Assembly (NCBI GenBank): GCA_046759305.1
Contig: JBHIBY010000005.1
Coordinates: forward strand, 1-57,991
Source of the DNA: JADFRG01 sp046759305
GTDB lineage: Bacteria; Chloroflexota; Anaerolineae; Anaerolineales; E44-bin32
Direction: 5' to 3'
DNA: 57,991 bases
Below are positions 6,543 to 15,141 of this stretch, in pieces (the first letter of the stretch is position 1; every line of letters starts with the position of its first letter). The translations under genes were made by a program, and so were the position numbers. The notes beneath the pieces are model-generated. The model was not told the DNA's origin, ran no database searches, and worked only from the letters and a program-made list of their open reading frames with translations.

Positions 6543-9245
6543 ATGAATATGACCGATAAATGGATTTACCGGTTCGTGGAAGTCGAAGAAGCCGAAAAAG
6601 CAGTCGGGGATTGGGAGGGTGTGCGGGGGCTCCTGGGAGGTAAAGGCGCGAATCTGGCTGATATGACTCGCTTGGAGATCCCGGTCCCAGCTGGTTTTGT
6701 CATCACGACCGAGGCGTGCAATGCCTACCTCGCAGAGAACGAATCGTTCCCGGACGGGATGTGGGATCAAGTCGTTGATGCGATGTCGGACACTGAAAAG
6801 GCGGCCGGGAGGCAATTCGGGGACCCTGCGGATCCATTGCTGGTTTCCGTCCGCTCGGGTGCCAAATTCTCCATGCCGGGCATGATGGATACAGTGCTCA
6901 ACATCGGCCTGAATGAAGAATCGGTTCAAGGCTTGATCAAGCAGACCGAGGATGAGCGCTTCGCGTACGACGCCTACCGACGGCTAGTGCAGATGTTTAG
7001 CTCAGTCGTCATGGGAGTTTCGGACGAGCTCTTCGAGAAAGTTATCGACGAGTTCCAGGAAAAGAAAGGGGTCGAGAGCGACACCGAGTTCGCAGCTGAA
7101 GACTGGCGGGCCATCACTGAGCGTTTCAAACAGATATACAAGAAAGAGACGGGTTCGGAGTTTCCTACAGAGCCGATGGATCAGTTATGCCTGGCCATCG
7201 AGGCGGTGTTCAAGTCGTGGAATGGGAAGCGTGCGGTCGATTATCGCGCTGCGGCCGGTATTCCCAACGATCTCGGTACGGGCGTGAACATCCAAACCAT
7301 GGTGTTTGGCAACATGGGAATGGACTCCGGAACCGGCGTGAGCACGACGCGCAACATATCCACCGGCGAGGATGAGATCGAGGGCGACTACCTGCTGAAT
7401 GCGCAGGGCGAGGATGTGGTGGCCGGCATCCGCATCACCAAACCCATCGAAGAGCTCAAGCAGGATCTGCCGGAGGCGTATGCGGAACTGGAAGCAATCA
7501 GCGATCGACTTGAAAAACATTACCGTGAGGTTCAGGACGTTGAGTTCACGATCGAACACAGTAAGTTATGGATGCTCCAGACTCGTGACAGTAAGCGCAC
7601 AGCGCAGGCCGCGGTGCGCATCGCGGCCGACCTGGCGGACGAAGGCTTGATCACGCGCGAAGAGGCCGTGACCCGGATCAGCCCAGATCAGGTGGATTTC
7701 TTTCTACATCCGCAGTTTGATCTCGACATCATGAAAGCGGCCACTGATGAAGGTCGTATGCTGGCCAGCGGACTGAACGTCTCGCCCGGAGCGGCGGTGG
7801 GGCAAGTGGCTCTTGACGCGGATAAGGCGGAGGCCTGGGTAAGGGACGACGGACGTCAAGTCATTATGGTTCGCCCGGAGACCAAGCCTGACGATGTGCA
7901 TGGAATGCTGGCTGCGCAAGGAATCCTCACCAGTCGGGGCGGACGGACGAGCCACGCTGCGCTGGTCGCACGCCAATTCGGCAAACCCGCAGTCGTGGGC
8001 GTGTCAGAGATGAACATCGATCTGGATAAGCGCGCAATATTCGTCGACGGGCGAGAAATCCAGGAAGGCGACTGGATCTCAATCGACGGCACGCGTGGAG
8101 AGGTTTACCTGGGCCAGCTCGAGACGATGGTTCCGGATTTCAACGATCCGCACCTTCTGAAGATCCTGTCCTGGGCGGACGATATCCGCCGCCTGGGGGT
8201 TTGGGCGAACGCGGATTACCCGCCAGATGCGAAGCGCGCCCGGGGCTACGGAGCGGAAGGGATAGGCCTCTGCCGCACGGAACATATGTTCTTTGAAGCA
8301 GAACGCTTGCCGATCGTCCAGAAGATGATCCTTGCGAAGTCGGAGGACGAGCAAATCGAGGCGCTCGACAAGCTTCTTCCGTATCAACGGGAGGATTTTG
8401 CAGGGCTTTTCCGCGCCATGGACGGCCTGCCGGTAATCATCCGCCTGATCGATCCGCCCCTGCATGAATTCCTGCCCAATCACGACGAGCTGTTGATCGA
8501 GGTGACCCGGCTTAGAGATTCAGGCAAAGATCCGGATCGGCTCAAGGAACGGGAACAGTTGCTAAGCGCGGTGGAAGGTATGCGCGAGGCTAATCCTATG
8601 TTGGGACTGCGTGGGGTGCGACTGGGCATTCATATGCCGGCCGTGACCGAAATGCAGGTGCGTGCGATCATGGAAGCTGCTGCGGAAGTTGCTAAAGAAG
8701 GTGTGGATGTGCATCCGGAAGTCATGATCCCGCTGACCAGCCACGTCAACGAGCTCAAGGTCCAGCAGGCCGCCCTTGAGCGAGTGGCCAAAGAAGTGAT
8801 GAAGGATCAGCAGGTCGACGTCGACTACAAGTTTGGAACCATGATCGAGATCCCTCGAGCGGCGCTTACCGCGCGAGAGGTGGCCGAGTTCGCGGAGTTC
8901 TTCTCCTTCGGAACCAATGATCTCACTCAAACTACCTATGGAATCAGTCGAGACGATGCTGAGGCGAGCTTTCTTGTCGAGTACATAGAGAAAGAAATCC
9001 TGCCGACCAATCCATTCCAGTCCATCGACCCCGATGGCGTGGGCCGTTTGATGCAGATCGCTACCAACGAAGGCCGCGAAACGCGGACCGACCTGGAAGT
9101 GGGGATCTGTGGCGAGCACGGAGGCGATCCGGATTCGATCCGCCTCTGCCACGCGTACGGGCTGGACTATGTGAGTTGTTCGCCGTTTCGCGTACCAGTT
9201 GCGAGATTAGCTGCCGCTCACGCAGCGATGGAACAGGCGGATTGA
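6543..9245 (+). CDS. ppdK: Pyruvate, phosphate dikinase
   Basis: 900-aa enzyme interconverting pyruvate + ATP + Pi and PEP + AMP + PPi. The N-terminal nucleotide-binding domain starts WIYRFVEVEEAEKAVGD and contains GGKGANLADM and SVRSGAKFSMPGMMDTVLN. The phosphohistidine domain has GGRTSHAALVARQFGKPAVV with the catalytic His near residue 468. The C-terminal PEP/pyruvate barrel has GIGLCRTEHMF and VGICGEHGGDP with the catalytic Cys near residue 855. Full length, slightly longer than the usual ~875 aa. The ATG at 6543 follows AGGA closely; an ATG two codons later is equally possible. No PPDK regulatory protein gene is nearby. It is a single-gene unit ended by a strong terminator. Confidence 0.97.
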   Translation: MNMTDKWIYRFVEVEEAEKAVGDWEGVRGLLGGKGANLADMTRLEIPVPAGFVITTEACNAYLAENESFPDGMWDQVVDAMSDTEKAAGRQFGDPADPLLVSVRSGAKFSMPGMMDTVLNIGLNEESVQGLIKQTEDERFAYDAYRRLVQMFSSVVMGVSDELFEKVIDEFQEKKGVESDTEFAAEDWRAITERFKQIYKKETGSEFPTEPMDQLCLAIEAVFKSWNGKRAVDYRAAAGIPNDLGTGVNIQTMVFGNMGMDSGTGVSTTRNISTGEDEIEGDYLLNAQGEDVVAGIRITKPIEELKQDLPEAYAELEAISDRLEKHYREVQDVEFTIEHSKLWMLQTRDSKRTAQAAVRIAADLADEGLITREEAVTRISPDQVDFFLHPQFDLDIMKAATDEGRMLASGLNVSPGAAVGQVALDADKAEAWVRDDGRQVIMVRPETKPDDVHGMLAAQGILTSRGGRTSHAALVARQFGKPAVVGVSEMNIDLDKRAIFVDGREIQEGDWISIDGTRGEVYLGQLETMVPDFNDPHLLKILSWADDIRRLGVWANADYPPDAKRARGYGAEGIGLCRTEHMFFEAERLPIVQKMILAKSEDEQIEALDKLLPYQREDFAGLFRAMDGLPVIIRLIDPPLHEFLPNHDELLIEVTRLRDSGKDPDRLKEREQLLSAVEGMREANPMLGLRGVRLGIHMPAVTEMQVRAIMEAAAEVAKEGVDVHPEVMIPLTSHVNELKVQQAALERVAKEVMKDQQVDVDYKFGTMIEIPRAALTAREVAEFAEFFSFGTNDLTQTTYGISRDDAEASFLVEYIEKEILPTNPFQSIDPDGVGRLMQIATNEGRETRTDLEVGICGEHGGDPDSIRLCHAYGLDYVSCSPFRVPVARLAAAHAAMEQAD

Positions 9246-9272
9246 CAAGGCAGCACTGCAAGAGAACATCGA

Positions 9273-9299
9273 GGGTGTGCGCTGAAGCATACCCTTTTT
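9273..9299 (+). terminator. Rho-independent terminator after ppdK
   Basis: GGGTGTGC (9273-9280) pairs with GCATACCC (9287-9294), one G-T wobble, loop GCTGAA, followed by TTTTT and a further T-rich stretch. Placed 28 bases after the ppdK stop. Confidence 0.85.
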
Positions 9300-9302
9300 G
9301 TT

Positions 9303-9331
9303 TTGTCTGAGGCTCTACTCCGGGTTATCCT
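9303..9331 (+). promoter_or_regulatory. Possible sigma-70 promoter for the EamA pair
   Basis: TTGTCT (9303-9308) and TATCCT (9326-9331) are 17 bases apart, four of six matches each. It lies between the ppdK terminator and the first EamA gene, where a promoter is needed. Strength looks modest. Confidence 0.4.
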
Positions 9332-9375
9332 GAGCCCGATCATCCTAATTAATTGCTAAAGGAGCGAGGTAAGAC

Positions 9376-9786
9376 GTGAAGACATGGATCCTACCTGCGA
9401 CATTCACATTCATTTTCTGGGGGCTATGGGGATTGATCCCAAAACTAACGGTTCGCTACATCAGCCCGACCAGCGCAATTGTGTTCGAATCCCTTATTGG
9501 ACTTCCAGTAGCACTCATTATCGCGGTTGTCTTAAGGTTTCAGGTGGATATGGAGCCTAGAGGGCTTGTGCTGGCCAGCGTCACCGGGGTACTTGGAATC
9601 CTCGGCGCCCTCGGCTATCTGATAGCGGTAACCCGCGGACCGGTGAGCCTAATCACCGCATTTACGGCCCTGGCTCCTGCGTTGACGATCTTGTTGGCCA
9701 TGATCTTCCTCGGCGAAACGCTGGTCATCCGACAGTGGGTGGGAGTTGGCATGGCACTCGTCGCGATCCTGCTCATCGCGATTTAG
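9376..9786 (+). CDS. Short EamA-family membrane protein, single repeat
   Basis: 136-aa membrane protein of the drug/metabolite transporter superfamily with one EamA repeat of about five hydrophobic helices, half the size of the usual ten-helix protein. It begins FIFWGLWGLIPKLTVRYI, contains LIAVTRGPVSLITAFTALAPALT, and ends with GETLVIRQWVGVGMALVAILLIAI. Single-repeat members normally act as dimers. GTG start at 9376 with GGAGCGAGGT just upstream. Followed after 9 bases by a full-length EamA gene, so the two are probably cotranscribed. Substrate unknown. Confidence 0.85.
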   Translation: MKTWILPATFTFIFWGLWGLIPKLTVRYISPTSAIVFESLIGLPVALIIAVVLRFQVDMEPRGLVLASVTGVLGILGALGYLIAVTRGPVSLITAFTALAPALTILLAMIFLGETLVIRQWVGVGMALVAILLIAI

Positions 9787-9795
9787 ATCCACTTG

Positions 9796-10680
9796 ATGAA
9801 CACTCGATTGAATGCCGGTAGCTGGTATGTGTTAGCTGCCGGGATTTTCTGGGGAACGACCGGAACCGCCCAGGCATTCGCGCCAGAAGGGGCACAGCCC
9901 CTGGTAGTCGGAGCGTTGAGACTTGCGGTCGCCGGCACGGCCCTGGTTCCCTATGCATTTGCGCGAGGCGTGCTTCCAAGTTCGCAGCGCTGGTCGTTTG
10001 TCCCACTCAGTGTCGCTGCTCTCAGCATGGCCGCGTATCAACCGCTGTTCTTTGGGGCGGTCGCAACCACCGGGGTAGCATTGGGAACCATCGTGGCCAT
10101 CGGCAGCGCTCCGGTCATCGCAGGGGCACTGACTTGGATCGTGAGCGGCGATCAACCCACTTCTCGATGGGTCGTCGCTACTGCTCTAGCTATCTTGGGG
10201 ACTGCGCTGCTCTTTGCGGGCCAATCCGAAATCGGAGTTTCCATTGGAGGCGTGGCTCTCGCAATTGGAGCAGGAGCCGCCTACGCAGTGTACGTGGTAG
10301 CGAGCAAGAGTTTGCTCGAAGCCCACGAGCCTGATGCAGTGATCGCGGTAGTGTTCGGCTTGAGTGCACTGATGCTCCTACCGATCTTGTTCGTCGCTGA
10401 CATTGGCTGGGCGTTGACACCTGGTGGCGCGGCCGCAGTCTTGTATTTGGGCCTCTTTGCCACATCGGCAGCTTATATTCTTTTTGTACGTGGACTGAAC
10501 CTTCTCCCAGTGGGATCTACAGTTACTCTATCGTTGGCCGAGCCACTGACCGCGGCGGCACTCGGAGTAATTTTGCTCAGTGAGCGCCTTGGCCTTGCCG
10601 GCGCTTTGGGTGCCGTACTTCTGCTGACCGGCCTGACCGTCATCGGGCTTCGACCGTCGAGATCGACCAAGGAATCGTAA
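9796..10680 (+). CDS. EamA/RhaT-family transporter
   Basis: 294-aa permease with ten predicted membrane helices in two EamA repeats. The first starts YVLAAGIFWGTTGTAQAF and the second GGVALAIGAGAAYAVYVVASK, ending with SLAEPLTAAALGVILLSERLG. Likely exports metabolites or amino-acid-like compounds, but the substrate cannot be read from sequence. I use the ATG at 9796; the preceding codon is TTG and would add one residue. Probably in an operon with the short EamA gene. The region just after its stop holds a partial degraded copy of its own 3' end (around 10694-10718). Confidence 0.92.
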   Translation: MNTRLNAGSWYVLAAGIFWGTTGTAQAFAPEGAQPLVVGALRLAVAGTALVPYAFARGVLPSSQRWSFVPLSVAALSMAAYQPLFFGAVATTGVALGTIVAIGSAPVIAGALTWIVSGDQPTSRWVVATALAILGTALLFAGQSEIGVSIGGVALAIGAGAAYAVYVVASKSLLEAHEPDAVIAVVFGLSALMLLPILFVADIGWALTPGGAAAVLYLGLFATSAAYILFVRGLNLLPVGSTVTLSLAEPLTAAALGVILLSERLGLAGALGAVLLLTGLTVIGLRPSRSTKES

Positions 10681-10693
10681 GTTCATTGATGGT

Positions 10694-10718
10694 GATCGAC
10701 GATGCCAAGCAATCGAAC
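10694..10718. repeat. Possible decayed copy of the eamA 3' end
   Basis: GATCGAC and CCAAGCAATCG (10694-10715) match GATCGAC and CCAAGGAATCG ending the upstream gene (10661-10677), with small gaps and an offset of 33-38 bases. The stop codon TAA aligns with AAC. Short, so only suggestive by itself. Confidence 0.4.
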
Positions 10719-10755
10719 TCAACTTGCGAACAGCGAGATCATAATGGCGTGCTCC

Positions 10756-10828
10756 GGAGATTAGAACCGGTTGATGAGGGTGCGGGGGGTAAACACATCC
10801 GCCAAGCGAGATCTATGATGCGGGGGTT
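10756..10828. repeat. Decayed 73-bp tandem copy of the lysE 3' end
   Basis: GGAGATTAGAACC at 10756 matches GGAGATTAGGACC at 10829, an offset of 73. The lysE stop codon (TTA on the plus strand, 10834-10836) corresponds exactly to TTA at 10761-10763. Similarity continues further in: AACACATCCGCCAAGCGAGATC in the copy against AACACGATCCCCAAATAGATC in the gene, with single-base gaps. The copy lies wholly beyond the stop codon. Confidence 0.65.
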
Positions 10829-10833
10829 GGAGA

Positions 10834-11487
10834 TTAGGACCAGTAATCGAGTGAGTTGACGAAGAACACGATCCCCAAATAGATCATGAACCCGCCGGTC
10901 ACGAAGATCAGAGCGCGGTAACGGCGATCAGTCAGGATCCTCCTTCCTGCGCTAGCCGAAGCCGACAAGAACGTGTCCCAGGCAAAATCGGCGCTGATAT
11001 GCCCCAAATAGAACGCGGTCAAAGTCGCGATACCGATCGCCTGAGCTTGAGCTAGATACCCCGCAGCAACAGTCACCCACCACACATACCAGAACGGATT
11101 GGCAAGCGTCGTGGCCACGCCTAGGCTAAACAGTGCAGAGTAGGATCTGGGCTTGCTGGCTTCCTCCGGATCCGGGAGCCGGATGGTGCCGCGTGCGGCT
11201 GCATAGAGGTAGCTTCCTCCGATAACGAAAAGCGTAACTCCACCGAGTAGGCCAATGATTGTGCTGGCAATCGGTGCGCTCATTATTGTGGCAAGACCGA
11301 AGGTGATAAGCGTCACCATCAAAAGCTCGAGGCTGGAGTGGCCGCCGGCAATCAGCGGACCCACTCGCCACCCCTGGCGAGGAGATTCGCTCAAAATGGC
11401 AGCCGTCACCGGTCCCGGCGATATGACCGCCCCGATGGCCGCCAAAAACGAGAAGGTGAATACGGATGCGAGTGAATCAGTCGACAA
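10834..11487 (-). CDS. LysE/RhtB-family amino-acid exporter
   Basis: 217-aa inner-membrane exporter with about six hydrophobic helices. The N-terminal SPGPVTAAILSESPRQGWR block is the LysE-family signature region, followed by AGGHSSLELLMV. The middle contains NPFWYVWWVTVAAGYL, also typical. Predicted to export amino acids or related small molecules by proton exchange. The start is a TTG at 11487 with no clear Shine-Dalgarno, so the exact N-terminus is uncertain. Convergent with the EamA pair. A decayed 73-bp copy of its 3' end follows the stop. Confidence 0.9.
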   Translation of the reverse strand: MSTDSLASVFTFSFLAAIGAVISPGPVTAAILSESPRQGWRVGPLIAGGHSSLELLMVTLITFGLATIMSAPIASTIIGLLGGVTLFVIGGSYLYAAARGTIRLPDPEEASKPRSYSALFSLGVATTLANPFWYVWWVTVAAGYLAQAQAIGIATLTAFYLGHISADFAWDTFLSASASAGRRILTDRRYRALIFVTGGFMIYLGIVFFVNSLDYWS

Positions 11488-11591
11488 TTTTGCGGCGCTA
11501 CAAACGAAGCGTCATTTTACTGGAGGTGTGGGAGGCGGCCAGGAGAAATTGAGGATGGCGATCCCATCAGCATTTCAATAGCGCGATTCTA

Positions 11592-11642
11592 CTGAGGAGG
11601 GGACCCGTCCACTTGTGACTAGGAGGAACTGCGAGGCTTGAG
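11592..11642. repeat. Weak 24-27-bp repeats beside the stop of the 315-aa gene
   Basis: CTGAGGAGG (11592), CTAGGAGGAACT (11619) and CTAGGAACCCTT (11643, the gene's own 3' end) are spaced 27 and 24 bases apart and align loosely. This may be another gene-end duplication, but similarity is short. Confidence 0.3.
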
Positions 11643-12590
11643 CTAGGAACCCTTGACGAAGCGTCGGAGATCGGGGAAAACAAGCTTTTCAAGATCGGAC
11701 TTGCGGAGTGCGGCGCGGTTGGCGGCTTCGAAGTTGAGCAACACTTCCTTCAATGCCCGTACCTGCCATCCAGGAGGATCCTGCGAGAATACCGCCAGTA
11801 CGGCAGTATGCAGTCCAGGGATGAGCAGCAGACCGGAGCCATCGTCCAGATGGGTAGCCAGCATCCGACCTGGTCCTGACTCTTTTCGAGGGGGGCCGAA
11901 AGTTCGGAGCAGCCCCATCGCTTCCTCAGCAGCATCTGGCATATCACCTTGAATGAAGATCTGATCGCGCGTCTTGAGATCGTAAAGCGCCACGCAGGTG
12001 CAGAGCGCTTCGTTGAGCTGCATCAAGTAAGTAGTGCGGCCCTCCTCGAGCACCACCCGCCACCGGTCGCTGCTGGGATGAGCCTCCTTGAGCCGCATCG
12101 CAACTTCGCGCTGCTCTTGATAGTGCCTGCGGATGGCTCGGTACTGTGATCCGTTGATTCTGCCGTTCTCGAAATCATCTTCCAACCGCTCTAGCTTCTC
12201 GTCAATATTGGAGAGCATCTCCATGAGTTCGGGAGCATCCTGAGTTTCGATCTCCATCTTCAGGGTTTCTTCGATGGAGCGCTCGGTCAACGAGTCTTCG
12301 GAGATGTATTCCTCTACCGGCACATCTTCGACAAACACCGGGGGGGTTTCGCCTTCGAGCTGCGTAAGGCGCATGTCCTGTTCGCGGAGCAACTCGCGCA
12401 CCGCACGCATCTGGCCGGCGCTGATCGTTCCATCGCAGAACGCCAGTGCGGCAGAAAGCATGCGCTCGCGAGCAAGAGTCAACTGCTCCTTCGCGCGCTG
12501 TATTTCTGGGTCGGCCCGCGTTTCAGTCTCTTGGTCGTTGACTTCCGTCTCGACCAGAGGACCCGTTTCTGACATGGAACCATCATACAT
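11643..12590 (-). CDS. Unknown acidic coiled-coil protein
   Basis: 315-aa soluble protein I do not recognise. Residues 15-170 are strongly charged and helical with coiled-coil character (QRAKEQLTLARERMLSAALAF, then IDEKLERLEDDFENGRI). Two short matching motifs occur, CDGTISAGQMRAVRELLREQ and FENGRINGSQYRAIRRHYQE, which suggests an internal duplication of a helical hairpin. The last ~120 residues look alpha/beta, with GRMLATHLDDGSGLLLI, LHTAVLAVFSQDPPGWQVR and a long helix, faintly like a roadblock/LC7 or profilin-like fold. Start ATG at 12590 is chosen because GGGAG precedes it by 4-5 bases; a longer frame to 12641 exists. No signal peptide or membrane segment. Confidence 0.8.
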   Translation of the reverse strand: MYDGSMSETGPLVETEVNDQETETRADPEIQRAKEQLTLARERMLSAALAFCDGTISAGQMRAVRELLREQDMRLTQLEGETPPVFVEDVPVEEYISEDSLTERSIEETLKMEIETQDAPELMEMLSNIDEKLERLEDDFENGRINGSQYRAIRRHYQEQREVAMRLKEAHPSSDRWRVVLEEGRTTYLMQLNEALCTCVALYDLKTRDQIFIQGDMPDAAEEAMGLLRTFGPPRKESGPGRMLATHLDDGSGLLLIPGLHTAVLAVFSQDPPGWQVRALKEVLLNFEAANRAALRKSDLEKLVFPDLRRFVKGS

Positions 12591-12755
12591 GGCGCTCCCA
12601 ATGCGGATCAGATGACTAGGGTACCGTGGGATTATGTACACTTCTTTGTCCGCGCTCGGAGTTCATCCAAAGGGGGAATCCTGCGTGTTCACAAGCAGGT
12701 GTTTAAGCCGAACCGAATGAAGAACCATCATATGAGTGCGATATACTCTAGCGCC

Positions 12756-12808
12756 GCAAGGCGTAAGCAAGGTCGTACCAGGAGATGGGTAGCAAGGCGT
12801 AGGAAAGG
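12756..12808. repeat. Direct repeat in the leader of the SH3 lipoprotein gene
   Basis: GCAAGGCGTAAGCAAGG (12756-12772) and GCAAGGCGTAGGAAAGG (12792-12808) differ at two of 17 positions, offset 36. They lie in the 236-base divergent intergenic region between 12590 and 12827. The same region holds a -10-like TATACT (12742-12747) and a hairpin CCTGC/GCAGG (12680-12699). Confidence 0.6.
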
Positions 12809-12826
12809 GCGAGGAGAGCTGGACCG

Positions 12827-13393
12827 GTGGAGGTTCGTAGAATCGCATTCATAGGTCGGTTGCTCGGAATATTCTTGCTGTTCATCTTGAGTGCCTGCAA
12901 CCTGCCCTCGCGAAATACCGGCACTCCCACACCATCCAGCGAGCAGGTGCTAGCTACCGCTCAGGCGATCGTGCAAGCCACGCTGGATGCCATCACCCCG
13001 ACTGCGACACGACTACCTCCGAGCGATACCCCGGGTCCACCAACGGAGACCTTCACTCCTGAACCGACCGGTACGCCCTCAATCCCAACCGCGGTCGCAG
13101 ATTACAACGCCAACATCCGCAGCGGGCCAGGCGAGGAGTATGAGGTCATCGACTTCATATTGGCCGGGGAGGCGGGAGAGATCGTCGGCCGTTGGGACGA
13201 TACTCCGATCGGGCCGTGGTTTTTCATTCGCCGCTTTGGTGAAACCGGCCGCGATGGTTGGGTCTGGGGTGGTGCTGTGACCCTGACCGGAAACGAAGCC
13301 GGCATACCGTTCATGACACCGGCTCCCACACCGACGTCGACTGCGGAACCGACCGCTCCGCCAACCGAAACTCCAGCGGCAGCAACGCCGTAG
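12827..13393 (+). CDS. Secreted SH3-domain lipoprotein
   Basis: 188-aa lipoprotein. The signal peptide has a basic start (MEVRRIAFIGR), a hydrophobic core and the lipobox LSAC with lipidated Cys24. A Thr/Pro-rich linker (about residues 30-85) leads to a bacterial SH3 domain of type 3 (ADYNANIRSGPGEEYEVIDF to RDGWVWGGAVTL), then a second Thr/Pro/Ala tail. Likely anchored to the outside of the membrane and binding cell-wall or surface polymers. GTG start at 12827 after a GGAGAGC-like site. Convergent with the aldehyde dehydrogenase gene. Confidence 0.88.
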   Translation: MEVRRIAFIGRLLGIFLLFILSACNLPSRNTGTPTPSSEQVLATAQAIVQATLDAITPTATRLPPSDTPGPPTETFTPEPTGTPSIPTAVADYNANIRSGPGEEYEVIDFILAGEAGEIVGRWDDTPIGPWFFIRRFGETGRDGWVWGGAVTLTGNEAGIPFMTPAPTPTSTAEPTAPPTETPAAATP

Positions 13394-13409
13394 TCCCGCC
13401 GGATCTGTC

Positions 13410-13482
13410 CTAGGAACCAAAAGCTCCCGCCTGTGTGAAGCGCGAGAGCCTTTGGAGCACGCCAGGTACAAACTTCGGAGCG
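13410..13482. repeat. Possible decayed ~70-bp copy of the aldh 3' end
   Basis: CTGTGTGAAGCGCGAGAGCC then TTTGGA (from 13431) align to CTGTGCGAGTGGCAGCTC then TTTGGA (from 13501) with small gaps, an offset of 70. A CTA at 13410 corresponds to the gene's stop (CTA on the plus strand, 13483-13485) with a 3-base length difference. Divergent, so moderate confidence. Confidence 0.4.
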
Positions 13483-15003
13483 CTATCCGAATTCGATGCC
13501 CTGTGCGAGTGGCAGCTCTTTGGACCAATTGATGGTATTTGTCTGTCGCCGCATGTAGGCCTTCCACGCATCCGACCCAGACTCTCTTCCGCCGCCAGTC
13601 TCCTTCTCTCCGCCGAACGCGCCTCCAATTTCAGCCCCTGAAGTCCCGATGTTTACATTTGCGATCCCACAATCGGATCCGCGGCATGATAGAAAGGTCT
13701 CCATCGTGCGCATGCTGTCCGTAAATATTGCGCTGGAGAGCCCCTGCGGAACGTCGTTGTGGATCTCCATCGCTTCTTCCATCGTTCCGAACTCAAGCAG
13801 ATACAGGATCGGAGCAAAGGTCTCCTGCTTGACGATCTCGCTCTGCTCAGGCATTTTGACGATCGTTGGTTCCACGAAGTTAGGACCTAGCTCTGGGTGA
13901 GCCTCTCCACCTACCACGATCTCGCCGCCTTGCTCTTTGATCTTCTCAAGAGCATCAAACATTTCTTCCACCGCGGCTCCGTTGACGAGTGGGCCCATCA
14001 GCGTATCTTCCTCGAGCGGATCGCCCAACCGTATCTGCTCATAGCCTTTGGCCAGCCGCTGCTCCAGTTCCTCAGAGATGTCTTTGTGCACGATGATGCG
14101 GCGCGTGCTCGTGCACCGCTGACCCGCGGTCCCAACAGCGCCAAACAAGATAGCGCGGGTGGCGAGCTCCAGATCAGCATCCTCGGCCACAACGATCGCA
14201 TTATTGCCGCCTAGCTCGAGGATCGTCCGCCCAAATCGGCGCGCAACGGTTTCCGAAACTCGGCGGCCTATCTTGGTCGATCCAGTAAACGAAATCAACG
14301 GGACCCGTGCGTCATTTAGCAGCAGTTCGCCGACGTCCCTCCCTGATCCGATGACTAGGTTGAAGACACCGGTTGTCCTGTGGTCTGCCATCACTTGATT
14401 TGCCAGATGCTGCACCGCAATTGCTGTGAGCGGCACCTGTGATGACGGTTTCCAAATCGTCGGATCACCACATACGGCTGCGATCGCCGAGTTCCAAGAC
14501 CAAACCGCCACCGGGAAATTGAATGCGGTGATGACCCCAACCGGACCAAGCGGGTGCCACTGCTCGTACATGCGATGCGAGGGTCGCTCGGACTGCATTG
14601 TGAGCCCATAAAGCTGTCGGGAGAGACCCACCGCGAAATCGCAGATGTCAATCATCTCCTGGACTTCGCCGTGACCTTCAGCTCGAATCTTTCCCATCTC
14701 CAGGCTGACCAGATCTCCCAACGGTTCCTTGTATTCGCGCAGTAATTCGGCCAGGTCGCGTACGATCAGACCTCGCTTTGGAGCTGGAACCTCTCGCCAG
14801 CTGTTAAAGCTGTCCACCGCCGCTCCGGCGACCTTCTCATAGGTTGCAGGTCCGGCCTGAATAATCTTTGCGATAGGTTGATTGGTGGAGGGATTGACGG
14901 AGGTGAGCTCCTTGCCGTCGTCGTCCATGAGCCAGCCGTCAGGGCCTGTACAAGCGCCGGCGTTGAGCTCCTCAAGATTGAGCTTATCGAGCAGAGATTG
15001 CAT
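13483..15003 (-). CDS. Aldehyde dehydrogenase, ALDH7-like (aminoadipate-semialdehyde type)
   Basis: 506-aa NAD(P)-dependent aldehyde dehydrogenase. ERPSHRMYEQWHPLGPVGVI followed by TAFNFPVAVWSWNSAIAAVC is the ALDH7/antiquitin pattern. The catalytic Cys is in GTAGQRCTSTRRIIVH (about residue 296) and the general base Glu in ILELGGNNAIVV. ALDH7 enzymes oxidise alpha-aminoadipate semialdehyde in lysine catabolism or betaine/osmolyte aldehydes; the exact substrate is not shown here and no lysine-degradation genes are adjacent. Start ATG at 15003 with AAGGAGATC about 6 bases before. A bulged hairpin lies in its leader at 15043-15067. Confidence 0.93.
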   Translation of the reverse strand: MQSLLDKLNLEELNAGACTGPDGWLMDDDGKELTSVNPSTNQPIAKIIQAGPATYEKVAGAAVDSFNSWREVPAPKRGLIVRDLAELLREYKEPLGDLVSLEMGKIRAEGHGEVQEMIDICDFAVGLSRQLYGLTMQSERPSHRMYEQWHPLGPVGVITAFNFPVAVWSWNSAIAAVCGDPTIWKPSSQVPLTAIAVQHLANQVMADHRTTGVFNLVIGSGRDVGELLLNDARVPLISFTGSTKIGRRVSETVARRFGRTILELGGNNAIVVAEDADLELATRAILFGAVGTAGQRCTSTRRIIVHKDISEELEQRLAKGYEQIRLGDPLEEDTLMGPLVNGAAVEEMFDALEKIKEQGGEIVVGGEAHPELGPNFVEPTIVKMPEQSEIVKQETFAPILYLLEFGTMEEAMEIHNDVPQGLSSAIFTDSMRTMETFLSCRGSDCGIANVNIGTSGAEIGGAFGGEKETGGGRESGSDAWKAYMRRQTNTINWSKELPLAQGIEFG

Positions 15004-15042
15004 TGGGTGATCTCCTTAGTGAAGAGTGATCTAAGCCTTTGT

Positions 15043-15067
15043 GGAGGAGTTTCGGTAAGAAACCTCC
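15043..15067 (-). other. Bulged hairpin in the aldh 5' leader
   Basis: GGAGG-A-GTTTC (15043-15053, plus-strand reading) and GAAACCTCC (15059-15067) form a 9-bp stem with a two-base bulge and a GGTAA loop. It lies 40 bases before the aldh start codon on the minus strand. No T-run follows, so it is a leader structure rather than a terminator. Confidence 0.4.
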
Positions 15068-15141
15068 CCCTCAAGGGTGGAAATTGGGGATTGCCGAAGG
15101 CGCTCCAGATGAATCTAGTTTACCAAACGGGATCGTCGGGA

